A DNA stretch of 64,000 nt from Cohnella kolymensis (GTDB taxonomy: Bacteria > Bacillota > Bacilli > Paenibacillales > Paenibacillaceae): positions 1 to 64,000 of the forward strand of contig NZ_JXAL01000003.1 in NCBI RefSeq assembly GCF_000829465.1, written 5' to 3'. A program made the position numbers and the translations under genes. Shown here piece after piece: positions 1 through 10,733 of this stretch. Under the pieces are notes generated by a model. That model saw only the letters and a program-made list of their open reading frames with translations, made no database searches and was not told the DNA's origin. Position 1 is the stretch's first letter. Each line of letters starts with the position of its first letter.

Positions 1-558
1 ATGGCACCTACAATGGTCTCGCCTTACGAAATGGGTCCCAGTATGATGATGCCGACAATGGTGTCGCCTTACGAAATGGGTCCCAACATGATGATGCCGC
101 CAATGGTCTCGCCTTACGAAATGGGTCCAAACTTGATGCCGCCGCCGATGGTCTCGCCTTATGACATTTCACCGTATCCCGCGGCTCCAAATGTATCACC
201 TTACGAGACGTCGCCTTATCCTTACGGGCCTAATCTCATGCCGCCCACGCTATCACCGTATGCATCGCCATACGGCTTGTCGCCGGCATCAGGCTACTTC
301 CCGCAGCCGGGATTTTATGGCGGCGAAGGTATCCAAGGCATTCCTCCAATGCCCGGAATACCTCCGATGCCGCCATTAGCCGCTTGTGATGACCGCGCCG
401 TTGAAAGCGAAGAAATCAAGGAAAATAAAAATAATGATAAAGCAAAGGTGTCGGCATCCCCGGCCAAAAAGAGAAACGCAAAACCGAAATCAAAACCTGC
501 ATCGATCCGCAAAAATAAAGTCATACGGAAGCAAAATCTTCCTTGGATTAAATGGTAA
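1..558 (+). CDS. SafA-like spore coat morphogenetic protein, C-terminal part (5' end outside window)
   Basis: The reading frame is open from base 1, so the true start probably lies upstream. The visible 185 residues begin with three 15-residue repeats built on MVSPYEMGP, continue through a Pro/Tyr/Met-rich stretch (SPY motifs to about residue 105), and end in a Lys/Asn-rich basic tail closing with LPWIKW. Such a low-complexity Pro/Met/Tyr region is typical of the C-terminal half of SafA, whose N-terminal LysM domain would be outside the window. Position directly upstream of bofC and the ruv genes matches safA in B. subtilis. SafA organises the inner spore coat. The assignment rests on composition and position only, since no LysM domain can be seen. 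Confidence 0.55.
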   Translation: MAPTMVSPYEMGPSMMMPTMVSPYEMGPNMMMPPMVSPYEMGPNLMPPPMVSPYDISPYPAAPNVSPYETSPYPYGPNLMPPTLSPYASPYGLSPASGYFPQPGFYGGEGIQGIPPMPGIPPMPPLAACDDRAVESEEIKENKNNDKAKVSASPAKKRNAKPKSKPASIRKNKVIRKQNLPWIKW

Positions 559-622
559 GTTAAAGCGCATAACACCGGAACTCCCAGGCAACAATAGAAA
601 AAAAGGAAGAGAAGGGATTCCG

Positions 623-1344
623 GTGTTTCGCTTTCGCATTCTTAGAGAAATCAAAAAGAGATTAAAACGTAAACGCCGCCACATCTGGTCTCTCGGGATT
701 GGGGCCGCAGTCTTTGTGCTAGCTTCTCTCGCCGGTTCCTGGGCTGCTCACCGAATGGTTGCCTCCGGGCCGTGACTGCCTCTATATTGGACGAGTCGTC
801 GGTTGTGTGGTCGGAGAATCTCGGTACGGACCCCGAGCAAAACAACAGCAGCAAGCAGCGAATTTTTACGGCTCTCCGACGATGGCAGGGGCAAGTGGAA
901 ATCGTGCTGCACCGTTCCTATCTGTGCGGAGAAGAGACGAGAAAACTGGGCACACACACGACGACACAAGCGGCCGATCTCCTTAAAAGTCACCGGACAT
1001 GGGAAGGCACATTTGACTCGCGAGGGCAGCTGCTGATCGAAGAGACGGTCGACGATTTATCGCCGTTATGCCGTAAAACGGCTTACATCGGAATGGATGA
1101 GAACGGCAATCTGGCTTTATTCGACGGCCCGCCCGGCAAGGAAAATATAATACGCACCTTCTTTCAACTCGATGTTGAAACGCTTGAAACCAATTTGACG
1201 GAGGACAGGCTTCATGAGCTTGCTCATGGAATCCGTGTCTCGGATCGGGATGAATATAACAGCGTAATATCGACATTCAGCGATTTCGCCAAGTTTAAAT
1301 CGCAGCAAGCGATTCAGACGGAAGAACAGGGAAATGAACATTGA
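623..1344 (+). CDS. bofC: BofC-like sporulation protein, N-terminal anchor and body in different frames
   Basis: BofC (bypass of forespore C) inhibits the SpoIVB protease, which signals pro-sigma-K processing. A GTG at 623 with an upstream AGGAAGAGAAGGG begins a basic N-terminus followed by one hydrophobic segment (about residues 21-43), stopping at 773-775. The body continues in another frame from a GTG at 772 for 190 residues. It contains DDLSPLCRKTAYIGMDENG and FFQLDVETLE, which match the BofC C-terminal domain. B. subtilis BofC is a single secreted protein of about 170 residues, so a -1 slip or a missing base near 770 would restore one chain of about 240 residues. The downstream ORF alone would lack any export signal. 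A hairpin terminator follows at 1364. Confidence 0.75.
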
Positions 1345-1363
1345 TTGCACGAAAAATGCGTAA

Positions 1364-1390
1364 GGGCGCTCTGCCGGAGCGCCTTTTTTC
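1364..1390 (+). terminator. Rho-independent terminator after bofC
   Basis: GGCGCTC (1365-1371) pairs with GAGCGCC (1377-1383) across a short loop, followed by six T residues. It separates safA/bofC transcription from the ruv genes. Confidence 0.8.
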
Positions 1391-1500
1391 TTTGCTACCA
1401 AAGGACTATTTTGCACGAACGGCTGCTTTGTTCTTCCTTGCGGCAGTAGCGCCCATGCCGAACTTACGGCGATGGCCGGGCGCAATGTGTTCTCCTTCTG

Positions 1501-1529
1501 TTCTCATAGGCAGTAACATTTGCTATAAT
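1501..1529 (+). promoter_or_regulatory. Probable sigma-A promoter of the ruvC operon
   Basis: TATAAT at 1524-1529 is preceded by TGC, giving an extended -10 element. TTCTCA at 1501-1506 is a weak -35 at 17 bp spacing. It lies about 40 bp upstream of the ruvC start. No convincing LexA box was seen nearby. Confidence 0.5.
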
Positions 1530-1567
1530 CAATGAAGCTAGAATGCTAGAGAGAGCGGGGCACCGAC

Positions 1568-2071
1568 ATGAGAGTTTTGGGTATCGATCCCGGAATCGCG
1601 ATTATGGGCTTCGGGTTTATCGACAAAACGGGACATCGCCTCACTCCGGTGCAATACGGATGCATTGAGACGGAAGCCGGTACGCCTACTGAAATACGCC
1701 TTAAACAGATCTATGAGTCTTCATGCAAGTTGTTGGACGAATACAAGCCGGATACTGTGGCCGTCGAGAAATTGTTTTTCAACAAGAACGTGACGAACGC
1801 CTTCAGCGTCGGACAAGCGCGCGGTGTTTTTATATTGGCTGCGGCTCAGCGGGGACTGCCCATTGGCGAGTATACGCCGATGCAGGTCAAACAGGCGGTC
1901 GTGGGCTACGGCGCCGCCGAGAAACGGCAAATTCAGGAAATGGTCAAAATGCTCCTCAAATTAACCGCCGTCCCGAAGCCGGACGATGTGGCCGATGCGC
2001 TTGCGGTGGCGATCTGCCACGCCCATTCTACCGTCCTGCATGATAGATTGAACGGAGTGACTCATTCATGA
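1568..2071 (+). CDS. ruvC: Crossover junction endodeoxyribonuclease RuvC
   Basis: RuvC is the Mg-dependent resolvase that nicks Holliday junctions symmetrically on the RuvAB-bound junction. The 167-residue product has the family length. It shows the RNase H-fold acidic residues in GIDPG (about residue 7), VEKLFF (about 66) and KPDDVADALA near the C-terminus. The ATG at 1568 follows a GAGCGGGG-type ribosome binding site. The gene overlaps ruvA by four bases (ATGA), so translation is probably coupled. B. subtilis lacks ruvC and uses RecU, so its presence helps place the organism outside Bacillus. Confidence 0.95.
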   Translation: MRVLGIDPGIAIMGFGFIDKTGHRLTPVQYGCIETEAGTPTEIRLKQIYESSCKLLDEYKPDTVAVEKLFFNKNVTNAFSVGQARGVFILAAAQRGLPIGEYTPMQVKQAVVGYGAAEKRQIQEMVKMLLKLTAVPKPDDVADALAVAICHAHSTVLHDRLNGVTHS

Positions 2072-2685
2072 TCGATTTTTTGAGGGGACGAGTGGCTCAT
2101 TGTGAGCCCGAATATGTGGTGATGGATGTGCGCGACATCGGTTACCGTGTTTTTACACCGAATCCCTACGCCTTGGCGAGAAACGAAGAGCCGATTCAAC
2201 TGTACATACATCATCATGTGCGTGAGGATGCCATTCAGCTATTCGGCTTTGTCACTCGGGAGGAACAGACTCTGTTCCGCAAGCTGCTGGAGGTATCCGG
2301 CATCGGACCGAAGGTTGCGCTTGGTGTGCTGGCAGGCGGACGTCCGGAAGCGGTAGCCGCTGCCATCCGGCAAGAGAACGTTGCTTTCTTGACGAAGCTT
2401 CCGGGTATCGGCAAGAAAACGGCGCAGAGAATGATTCTGGACTTGAAAGAGAAGCTCGGGGCTGTGGACAGCAATTGGGCGGCGGCGGCAGTCGTGGAAC
2501 TGGACGGCCCGATTGTGAGCGACAGCGGGTCGGCCTGGGGGGCGGCTCGCGAAGCTCTGGCCGGTCTTGGTTACAGGGATGCGGAGCTCGATCGGGCTTG
2601 GCACGTGTTAAAGGATCAAGTCGCAGATGATGAAGCGCCGGACGTACTGATGAAGAAAGCACTGCAGCAATTGTTCCAGGGATAA
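2068..2685 (+). CDS. ruvA: Holliday junction branch migration protein RuvA
   Basis: RuvA tetramers bind four-way junctions and load the RuvB motor. The 205-residue product shows the N-terminal OB-fold region (MIDFLRGRV start). Two helix-hairpin-helix segments follow: SGIGPKVALGVL at about residue 79 and LPGIGKKTAQRMILDLKEKL at about residue 110. A C-terminal domain III (EALAGLGYRDAE) that contacts RuvB completes it. The start ATG overlaps the ruvC stop codon. ruvB follows after 27 bp. Length and domains are all as expected. Confidence 0.96.
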   Translation: MIDFLRGRVAHCEPEYVVMDVRDIGYRVFTPNPYALARNEEPIQLYIHHHVREDAIQLFGFVTREEQTLFRKLLEVSGIGPKVALGVLAGGRPEAVAAAIRQENVAFLTKLPGIGKKTAQRMILDLKEKLGAVDSNWAAAAVVELDGPIVSDSGSAWGAAREALAGLGYRDAELDRAWHVLKDQVADDEAPDVLMKKALQQLFQG

Positions 2686-2712
2686 CGGCAAGCGGGAGAG
2701 GGGGCCGGAACG

Positions 2713-3720
2713 ATGGAAGACCGAATTGTCACCGCCCATTTGATGATGGAAGACCAGACGGTGGAGTACAGCCTGCGCCCACGTTATTTGGCTGAATACA
2801 TCGGCCAAACGCAAGTGAAGGAAAATCTGAAGATTTACATAGAAGCCGCGAAGCTGCGGCGGGAGCCGTTAGATCATGTGCTGCTGTATGGCCCTCCAGG
2901 TCTCGGCAAAACAACGCTCTCCAATATCATCGCCAACGAGCTTGGCGTCAATATTCGCACCACCAGCGGGCCTGCGATCGAGAGACCCGGGGATTTGGCG
3001 GCAATTTTAACGAATTTGCAGGAAAACGACGTCCTGTTCATCGACGAGATCCATCGGCTTCACCGTACCGTCGAGGAAGTACTCTATCCGGCGATGGAAG
3101 ATTTCGCGCTGGATTTCATTATCGGCAAGGGCCCGAGTGCGCGGTCCGTCCGCCTGGATTTGCCGAAGTTTACGTTGATCGGCGCTACCACACGGGCCGG
3201 GCTTCTCTCGGCTCCGCTAAGAGACCGGTTCGGCGTCGTCAGCCGGTTGGAATTTTATACCGAGGATGAGCTGGCTTACATTGTCAGCCGGAATGCGGAG
3301 CTTTTCGGGGTCGGTGTCGTAGGGGAAGCGTCGCGCGAGATTGCCAGGAGGTCCAGAGGTACTCCCCGGATCGCGAACAGGCTGCTGAAACGGGTGCGCG
3401 ATCATGCTCAAGTCAATGGAGACGGTATCATAACCGATGACATCGCACATGGCGCACTGGAACGAATCCAGGTGGATCCGATGGGACTGGACAGCGTGGA
3501 CCACAAGATGCTGCGTTCGATGATACAGAACTATCGCGGCGGCCCGGTCGGGTTGGATACGATTGCAGCTTCCATAGGCGAAGAAAGCCAGACGATTGAA
3601 GACGTATATGAGCCCTATTTGATGCAAATCGGTTTTTTGCAGAGGACGCCGCGCGGGCGCGTCGTTACCCCTTCCGCGTATCGCCACTTAGGGCTGCCTG
3701 TACCGGAATACAACGGATGA
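2713..3720 (+). CDS. ruvB: Holliday junction branch migration ATPase RuvB
   Basis: RuvB is the hexameric AAA+ motor that drives branch migration with RuvA. The 335-residue protein has Walker [10 protein letters not shown] (about residue 60), Walker B FIDEIHRL (about 110), sensor 1 GATTRAG and the arginine-finger region PLRDRFG. A C-terminal winged-helix domain ends with QRTPRGRVV. The ATG at 2713 follows GAGAGGGGGCCGG. It is co-oriented with ruvA, and the SpoIID-like gene follows after 21 bp. Confidence 0.97.
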   Translation: MEDRIVTAHLMMEDQTVEYSLRPRYLAEYIGQTQVKENLKIYIEAAKLRREPLDHVLLYGPPGLGKTTLSNIIANELGVNIRTTSGPAIERPGDLAAILTNLQENDVLFIDEIHRLHRTVEEVLYPAMEDFALDFIIGKGPSARSVRLDLPKFTLIGATTRAGLLSAPLRDRFGVVSRLEFYTEDELAYIVSRNAELFGVGVVGEASREIARRSRGTPRIANRLLKRVRDHAQVNGDGIITDDIAHGALERIQVDPMGLDSVDHKMLRSMIQNYRGGPVGLDTIAASIGEESQTIEDVYEPYLMQIGFLQRTPRGRVVTPSAYRHLGLPVPEYNG

Positions 3721-3741
3721 AACATGACGGAGGCGAATTCC

Positions 3742-5858
3742 ATGACCCAGAAAGCCAGGTTCCCGGTTTCCCGTTTGATGATGTTAGTGCTTATACTTGC
3801 TGTCGTTGTTTCCGGCGCCGCGCCGCTCACTTCTTATGCGGCGGTTAACGTGCCGGACCGGATCCGCGTTGCTCTGTTTCTGAATTTGGGAACCAAATAC
3901 CAAGCCATTACTGCTGCGGCGACTTTGTCATCGTCGGGAGGGCTCGCCCTATCCTGGCGCGATTCGCAGAATTCGCTAAGCGCCGATTCCATTCCGGCCG
4001 GACAACCTGCCCGGTTTTCTCTGGACGGCTATCGGGCGATTGTGGCGGAGACGTATGAATTGAACGCAGCGCTGGTCGTTCTGAAGAAGCTTCAAGCGTC
4101 TTCGCAAGCGGCATTCGTTACGAAGCTCAGCAAATCCGGCAAGACGGTTTACCAGGTTACCGAGGGTGTGTATCCCACTGCCGGCGCCGCAGCCACGGCT
4201 GTGACCAAATGGACGAATGCCGGCGCCGCCGCAGGAGTACAAAGTCTGCAAACCCCAAAAGTCGCCGGTCCTTGGGCGGTAGAAGCCGGTCCATACACGG
4301 GCAGGGCGGAGGCTGAAGCGGCAGCGGAGTTGATCGGAGCTGCCGGCCTGGATACCTTTGTCGCTCTCAAACCGCAAAACAACGTGATGAGTTATGTCGT
4401 GCGGGTAGGTCAAGAGAAAGACGCATCCTCCGCTGCAGCGCTGCAGCAAGCGGCTTCCGCGGCAAGCGGAGCCAATGTGCGGCTGCCCGCGGCAAGCGAG
4501 CCTTACGCCGTTATCCGCAATGATATGACTTACTATGGTTCGGCGAATAGACCCGTGAGCTTGTACGCCGTTCCGCTCACGGGAAACGGTATCCTCAGGG
4601 CTGATCCTGAGGGAGAAGCGGGCATTCATGTTGCGGAGCGATCGAAGAGGACATACCGGGGCAGTATGGAAATCAGCGCCGAGACCGGGTCGCTCGCGGT
4701 TATTAACGATGTTGATCTCGAGCAATATTTGTACTCCGTCGTAGGTACGGAGGTCAGTTCCGGCTGGCCGCCCGAGGCTCAGAAAGCTCAAGCGGTGGCG
4801 GCACGTTCGTACGCATTGGCCGGTGGAATGGGGTTCAAGCTCGCTAACGTCGTGGATACGACGGTAAGCCAGGCGTATTACGGTATCGGAGCCGAGAATC
4901 CCAATTCAACCGCGGGCGTTAACGGCACGAAGGGTGAAGTGTTAACCTTTAACGGCAGGATTATCAGCGCGCTCTTCTCTGCGAATGCAGGAGGCATTAC
5001 TGCGGATGCAGCAGAAGGGTGGGGCAATCCCGATCCTAAAATGGCGAGTGCGGCGATTAGTCCGGATTCAGGTCCGCAGAACGGTAAAATGCAGTGGTAC
5101 CGCGTTGCTACTTCGACAGGAGACACCGGCTATGTACGCGAAGACTTGGCCGCCGACAGCGGGCAGAAAAACGCGGCAGGCATCGCGCAGCTCCGAGTGA
5201 CTGGAGACGGCGTTATCGTGCGGTCAAAGCCTCTTGTGGACAGCACTGCGGTGGCGCGCCTGTCAGCAGGCACATTAGTGGTTTCCTTGGGTAAGGTGCC
5301 GGAAGTGACGGTGTACAGCTGGGTTGAAGCTCCTAAGACAGCGGAAGAATTGCTCGCTTCGCTGAATAAAAGAGCCAAGACTCCGATCGCAGGGCCTCTC
5401 AACACTCTTGAGGTATCTCGCAGAGGACCGTCCGGCCGCGCGATCGAACTTCAAGCGAACGGCGTGAAGGTTGCGATTGAGGATCCGGACAACTTCAGAA
5501 GCGCATTGGGCGGTATACGCAGCACATTGTTCTCCATTGAAGAAACGGGCCGGCTCACGGTGAGAGATGCCGACGGCACAGAGCGTCAGCTGGCGGAACA
5601 GACGGGTTCGGTGCAAATTCAAGGCGCTGCCGGCGAAGCCAGAACCATCAGCGACGGCAGCTTGTTCGTGTTGGACGGCAGCGGTCAACTGAGAGCTGCG
5701 ACCGCTAAACCCGAATTCGTAATTTCCGGCAAAGGCTGGGGCCACGGGATCGGGATGTCCCAATGGGGAGCAAGGGGAATGGCGGAACAAGGGTATGACT
5801 ACCAATCGATACTGAAATACTATTATAAGAATGTTTTGATCGAAAAGGATGCAGATTG

Positions 5859-5859
<1 letters not shown>
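3742..5859 (+). CDS. SpoIID/LytB-domain protein with SPOR-like and SH3-like regions
   Basis: SpoIID-type proteins are lytic transglycosylases or amidase activators acting on peptidoglycan, classically during engulfment. This 705-residue protein starts at the ATG at 3742, chosen for its ACGGAGG site and the clean signal peptide ending near SYAAV. SPOR-like segments span about residues 130-250 (for example [20 protein letters not shown]). The SpoIID core begins near [18 protein letters not shown] with the [11 protein letters not shown] motif. An SH3-like stretch (VIVRSKPL) follows, and the end carries the conserved [18 protein letters not shown]. It is much longer than B. subtilis SpoIID (about 340). 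It overlaps queA (TGATG), so it is in the ruv-queA operon. Its target is not known from sequence. Confidence 0.85.
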
Positions 5860-8073
<2,214 letters not shown>

Positions 8074-8090
8074 GAAAGGGGGGAATACAG

Positions 8091-8408
8091 ATGTGGTTAG
8101 CGGCAACGGGTAACGGCGGCAGCAGTCTATGGATGACACTGCTTCCATTTGTATTGATGTTCGCCATTTTTTATTTTCTGCTGATTCGTCCGCAGCAAAA
8201 GAAACAGCGTCAGCGCGGCTCCATGTTGAATGCCTTGAAAAAAGGCGATAAAGTGGTCACAATCGGAGGTTTGCACGGCACCATCGACACGATTACGGAC
8301 GACACCGTGGTGTTGAAGGTCAACGATGCGACGAAGCTCACTTTTGACCGCGGTTCAATCAATAACGTGACTGCGCGCACCAGCGACGCAACAGAAAGCC
8401 AAGCATAA
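8091..8408 (+). CDS. yajC: Preprotein translocase subunit YajC
   Basis: YajC is a small membrane partner of SecDF. The 105-residue product has one N-terminal transmembrane helix (WMTLLPFVLMFAIFYFLLI) followed by RPQQKKQ and the cytoplasmic KGDKVVTIGGLHGTI domain, both family hallmarks. The ATG at 8091 follows GAAAGGGGGGAATACAG. A hairpin terminator starts at 8435, ending the operon. Confidence 0.95.
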   Translation: MWLAATGNGGSSLWMTLLPFVLMFAIFYFLLIRPQQKKQRQRGSMLNALKKGDKVVTIGGLHGTIDTITDDTVVLKVNDATKLTFDRGSINNVTARTSDATESQA

Positions 8409-8434
8409 GATTTCGTGCCTTTATGCATTATGCA

Positions 8435-8490
8435 AAGCCCTCAGCCCGGACAAGCGGTATCCGCTTACCCGAAGCTGAGGGCTTTTCTTC
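8435..8490 (+). terminator. Terminator after yajC
   Basis: AAGCCCTCAGC (8435-8445) pairs with GCTGAGGGCTT (8474-8484), with a second small hairpin (AAGCGG/CCGCTT) nested inside. The stem is followed by a T-rich tract. It lies between yajC and the convergent PAP2 gene. Confidence 0.75.
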
Positions 8491-8535
8491 GTTATGAACC
8501 GAACGATTCTCTCGTTTTAAGCTTCGATTCGGATT

Positions 8536-9348
8536 CTAATTGCGGCTTTTCGAGCGAAGAGCGCTCTCCCCAGCTCCGATTTTTAGCCCGATCGCTGCCG
8601 CAGCTGTGCCCAGCACGAGGCCTGCGACCATATCCGTGAACCAGTGAATTCCCAAATAGAAAATGGAGAAAATAATAATTATCGCGTTAATCCAAGTAAA
8701 GGCTGCCCATTTGCGTATACCGGATCGACCCGCCAGAACGGCCATGGTCACTGAAATCGAAGTGTGCAGGCTCGGGAAACAGTTGTTGATCCCCGATAAA
8801 GCCCGGTATTGCTGTTCGAAGGCAGGGAAAGCGTCAAGCATGAGAAATTTCACGTCCGAATGTGCGAACCAGACTTCGTTAACCGGTACAAAAAGATAGA
8901 AAGGCACAGCGATAAAATAATTCAGGAGCAGAGCCACGCAAAAAGCGTAAAAAAGCTTCAAGTTCTGATGATAAGTATAAATGCCGACTGAGGCGATCAT
9001 GACGGATTGGAAAACAACCAAGTAAAAAAAGGCGCATACGAGCGTCAGAATATCGGAGTGTAAAGCGGTCTGCAGCCATACGACCCAACTGCCTTCCCAG
9101 CCTGTAACAACGGGTGTCAGGTCATACGATACGCTGATCCACTGCTCCAGCTTCAGCTCATGCTTGTTGAGCAGCAGAATGGCCAGCATACCCGCAAAAA
9201 CAAGCAGATACTTTTTTGACGACAACATCGATTGCAAGAACATCCGCACCGTGACGAAAGGCTGCCGCCCCGTCCCAAACCAGATCAGCAGGATGACGGT
9301 GATGATCGTCCAGATCGACACAGTGGACATGCTATGGAACAAAACCAT
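8536..9348 (-). CDS. PAP2-superfamily membrane phosphatase
   Basis: PAP2 enzymes dephosphorylate or transfer phosphate from lipid phosphates at the membrane outer face. This 270-residue protein has about six hydrophobic segments. It carries the catalytic motifs NCFPSLHTS (about residue 188, with the catalytic His) and YLGIHWFTDMVAGLVLG (about 235). The spacing and the CFPSLH form resemble the inositol-phosphorylceramide synthase/AUR1-like branch of PAP2 rather than BcrC. It is transcribed alone, convergent with yajC. Its substrate cannot be told from sequence. Confidence 0.8.
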   Translation of the reverse strand: MVLFHSMSTVSIWTIITVILLIWFGTGRQPFVTVRMFLQSMLSSKKYLLVFAGMLAILLLNKHELKLEQWISVSYDLTPVVTGWEGSWVVWLQTALHSDILTLVCAFFYLVVFQSVMIASVGIYTYHQNLKLFYAFCVALLLNYFIAVPFYLFVPVNEVWFAHSDVKFLMLDAFPAFEQQYRALSGINNCFPSLHTSISVTMAVLAGRSGIRKWAAFTWINAIIIIFSIFYLGIHWFTDMVAGLVLGTAAAAIGLKIGAGESALRSKSRN

Positions 9349-9421
9349 TTTGCGCCTCCCGTACCCCTCTGGTTGATAAAAGCACCGACTTATTATAGCA
9401 CATACGGGGGCGGTTATCGCA

Positions 9422-9820
9422 TCACTTACCTCTTGAGCCGGTGTTTACTCCGAGCATTCCGCCGAAGGCTCCGGCAAAGCAGGTTACGGCCAGCAAGATG
9501 GGCACGGTCACGGTCCATGCTGCGTCAGCTGCCAGGAAGCTGATTATTAAAATCAGCAAGGTGTAGAACAAACCGTTCGCGGCTCCGAAGTACCAGCCCC
9601 GCCGTCCGGAGCGGCGGGCAGACACGAACCCTCCTGCCAGAGAGGAGAAACCGTGGACGCCGAATACCCAAGGAAGAAGCTCTGCCTCGCTGATCGACGA
9701 GCCCATCAGCAGAATTGAAATGATAATTGCCCCGATCGCGAGCCATATTGCGGACCAATACAATCCCGAAGCTACCGGTGAAGCCATGCGAAACCCGAGC
9801 AGGCGTGAAAGAGGATTCAA
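9422..9820 (-). CDS. TIGR04086-family membrane protein (YrzE-like)
   Basis: This is a 132-residue integral membrane protein with four hydrophobic segments and a basic cytoplasmic stretch (SARRSGRRGW at about residues 68-77). It matches the TIGR04086/YrzE family, whose function is unknown. The start is a TTG at 9820, chosen because AAAGGAG lies at good spacing upstream; the first ATG (9787) lacks such a site. Position between yajC and a DUF421 gene is the same as yrzE between yajC and yrbG in B. subtilis. Confidence 0.75.
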   Translation of the reverse strand: MNPLSRLLGFRMASPVASGLYWSAIWLAIGAIIISILLMGSSISEAELLPWVFGVHGFSSLAGGFVSARRSGRRGWYFGAANGLFYTLLILIISFLAADAAWTVTVPILLAVTCFAGAFGGMLGVNTGSRGK

Positions 9821-10029
9821 TGGACAACACTCCTTTATTAATAAACCGTTTGTATCAGCTTATGGCGAAGGTGCAGACGCTAGTACAGGCTGCGCCTCCG
9901 TGCAGCGCGGATTGCCAATTTTTCCGCAGGCGGGGTTGGGTATGAGCTCCATGGTACGCGGTGACACTACAAGCGCAAGCACTCAGGATCGGCAAATTAA
10001 TGCTTCCAAGCCGGGATGGAGGGAAAAGC

Positions 10030-10731
10030 ATGGAAGTGGCAGCGACACTGTTGCGGACTCTGGGTATGTATGTGTTCGTGTTTCTCGTCTTAAGGCTGAT
10101 GGGCAAACGCGAGATCGGCAAGCTGTCCGTTTTTGATCTGGTCATCTCGATCATGATCGCGGAAATTGCCGCTATGGTGATCGAACAACCCGCCAAGCCC
10201 GTGTGGATGGCAATAGCGCCGATCGCCCTCCTTCTCCTCATCCAGATTGGCATTGCGTATATTACATTGAAAAGCCATTTTTTTCGCAGGTGGTTTGAAG
10301 GCACGCCGACCGTGATAATACGGCACGGACATATCAACCGTAAGGTCATGGGGAAAGAAAGATACAATCTGAATGATTTGATGACTCATTTGCGGCAGAA
10401 CAGAATAACGAACATAGAGGATGTGGAGCTGGCCGTTCTGGAATCCACGGGAGAACTTTCTGTAATTCCACGAAGAACCGGCGAGGATGACGGCCGCGGA
10501 AATCGTGATGCTCATCCGGACAAGCCGGACGCTTATCCGAAGGTTCGATACGAAATGCTGCCGCTCTCGCTTATTCTTGACGGCCACGTTCAGGATGAAA
10601 ATCTTCAGAAATTGGGCAAGACCCGATTCTGGTTGAAAACGGAGCTCCAGAAATACGGCATAGATAACTTTAAACATGTTTTTTTCTGCAGTGTGGATCA
10701 CAGAGGCAAGCTGTATGTGGATAAAAAGTAA
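10030..10731 (+). CDS. DUF421/YetF-domain membrane protein (YrbG-like)
   Basis: This 233-residue protein has three N-terminal transmembrane helices (about residues 5-80). A cytoplasmic DUF421 domain follows, with RLMGKREIGKLSVFDLV and the beta-strand segment EDVELAVLESTGELSVIPR. An Asp/Pro-rich insert lies at about residues 155-180. The ATG at 10030 follows GGAGGGAAAAGC. Function is unknown; B. subtilis YetF relatives occur in spore or envelope contexts. It ends 2 bp from the convergent spoVB, matching the yrbG-spoVB neighbourhood of B. subtilis. Confidence 0.8.
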   Translation: MEVAATLLRTLGMYVFVFLVLRLMGKREIGKLSVFDLVISIMIAEIAAMVIEQPAKPVWMAIAPIALLLLIQIGIAYITLKSHFFRRWFEGTPTVIIRHGHINRKVMGKERYNLNDLMTHLRQNRITNIEDVELAVLESTGELSVIPRRTGEDDGRGNRDAHPDKPDAYPKVRYEMLPLSLILDGHVQDENLQKLGKTRFWLKTELQKYGIDNFKHVFFCSVDHRGKLYVDKK

Positions 10732-10733
10732 GG

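Noticed and set aside
1450..1530. LexA box upstream of ruvC
   Set aside because: CGAACTTACGGCG has only one good half-site; the GTTC half is missing.
3976..4791. Minus-strand frame of 271 codons
   Set aside because: Antisense shadow of the SpoIID-like gene; Arg/Ser-rich composition typical of shadow frames.
9820..9945. 41-codon plus-strand frame starting MDNTPLLINRLY
   Set aside because: It begins on the same base as the well-supported TTG start of the opposite-strand TIGR04086 gene and has only a weak ribosome binding site.
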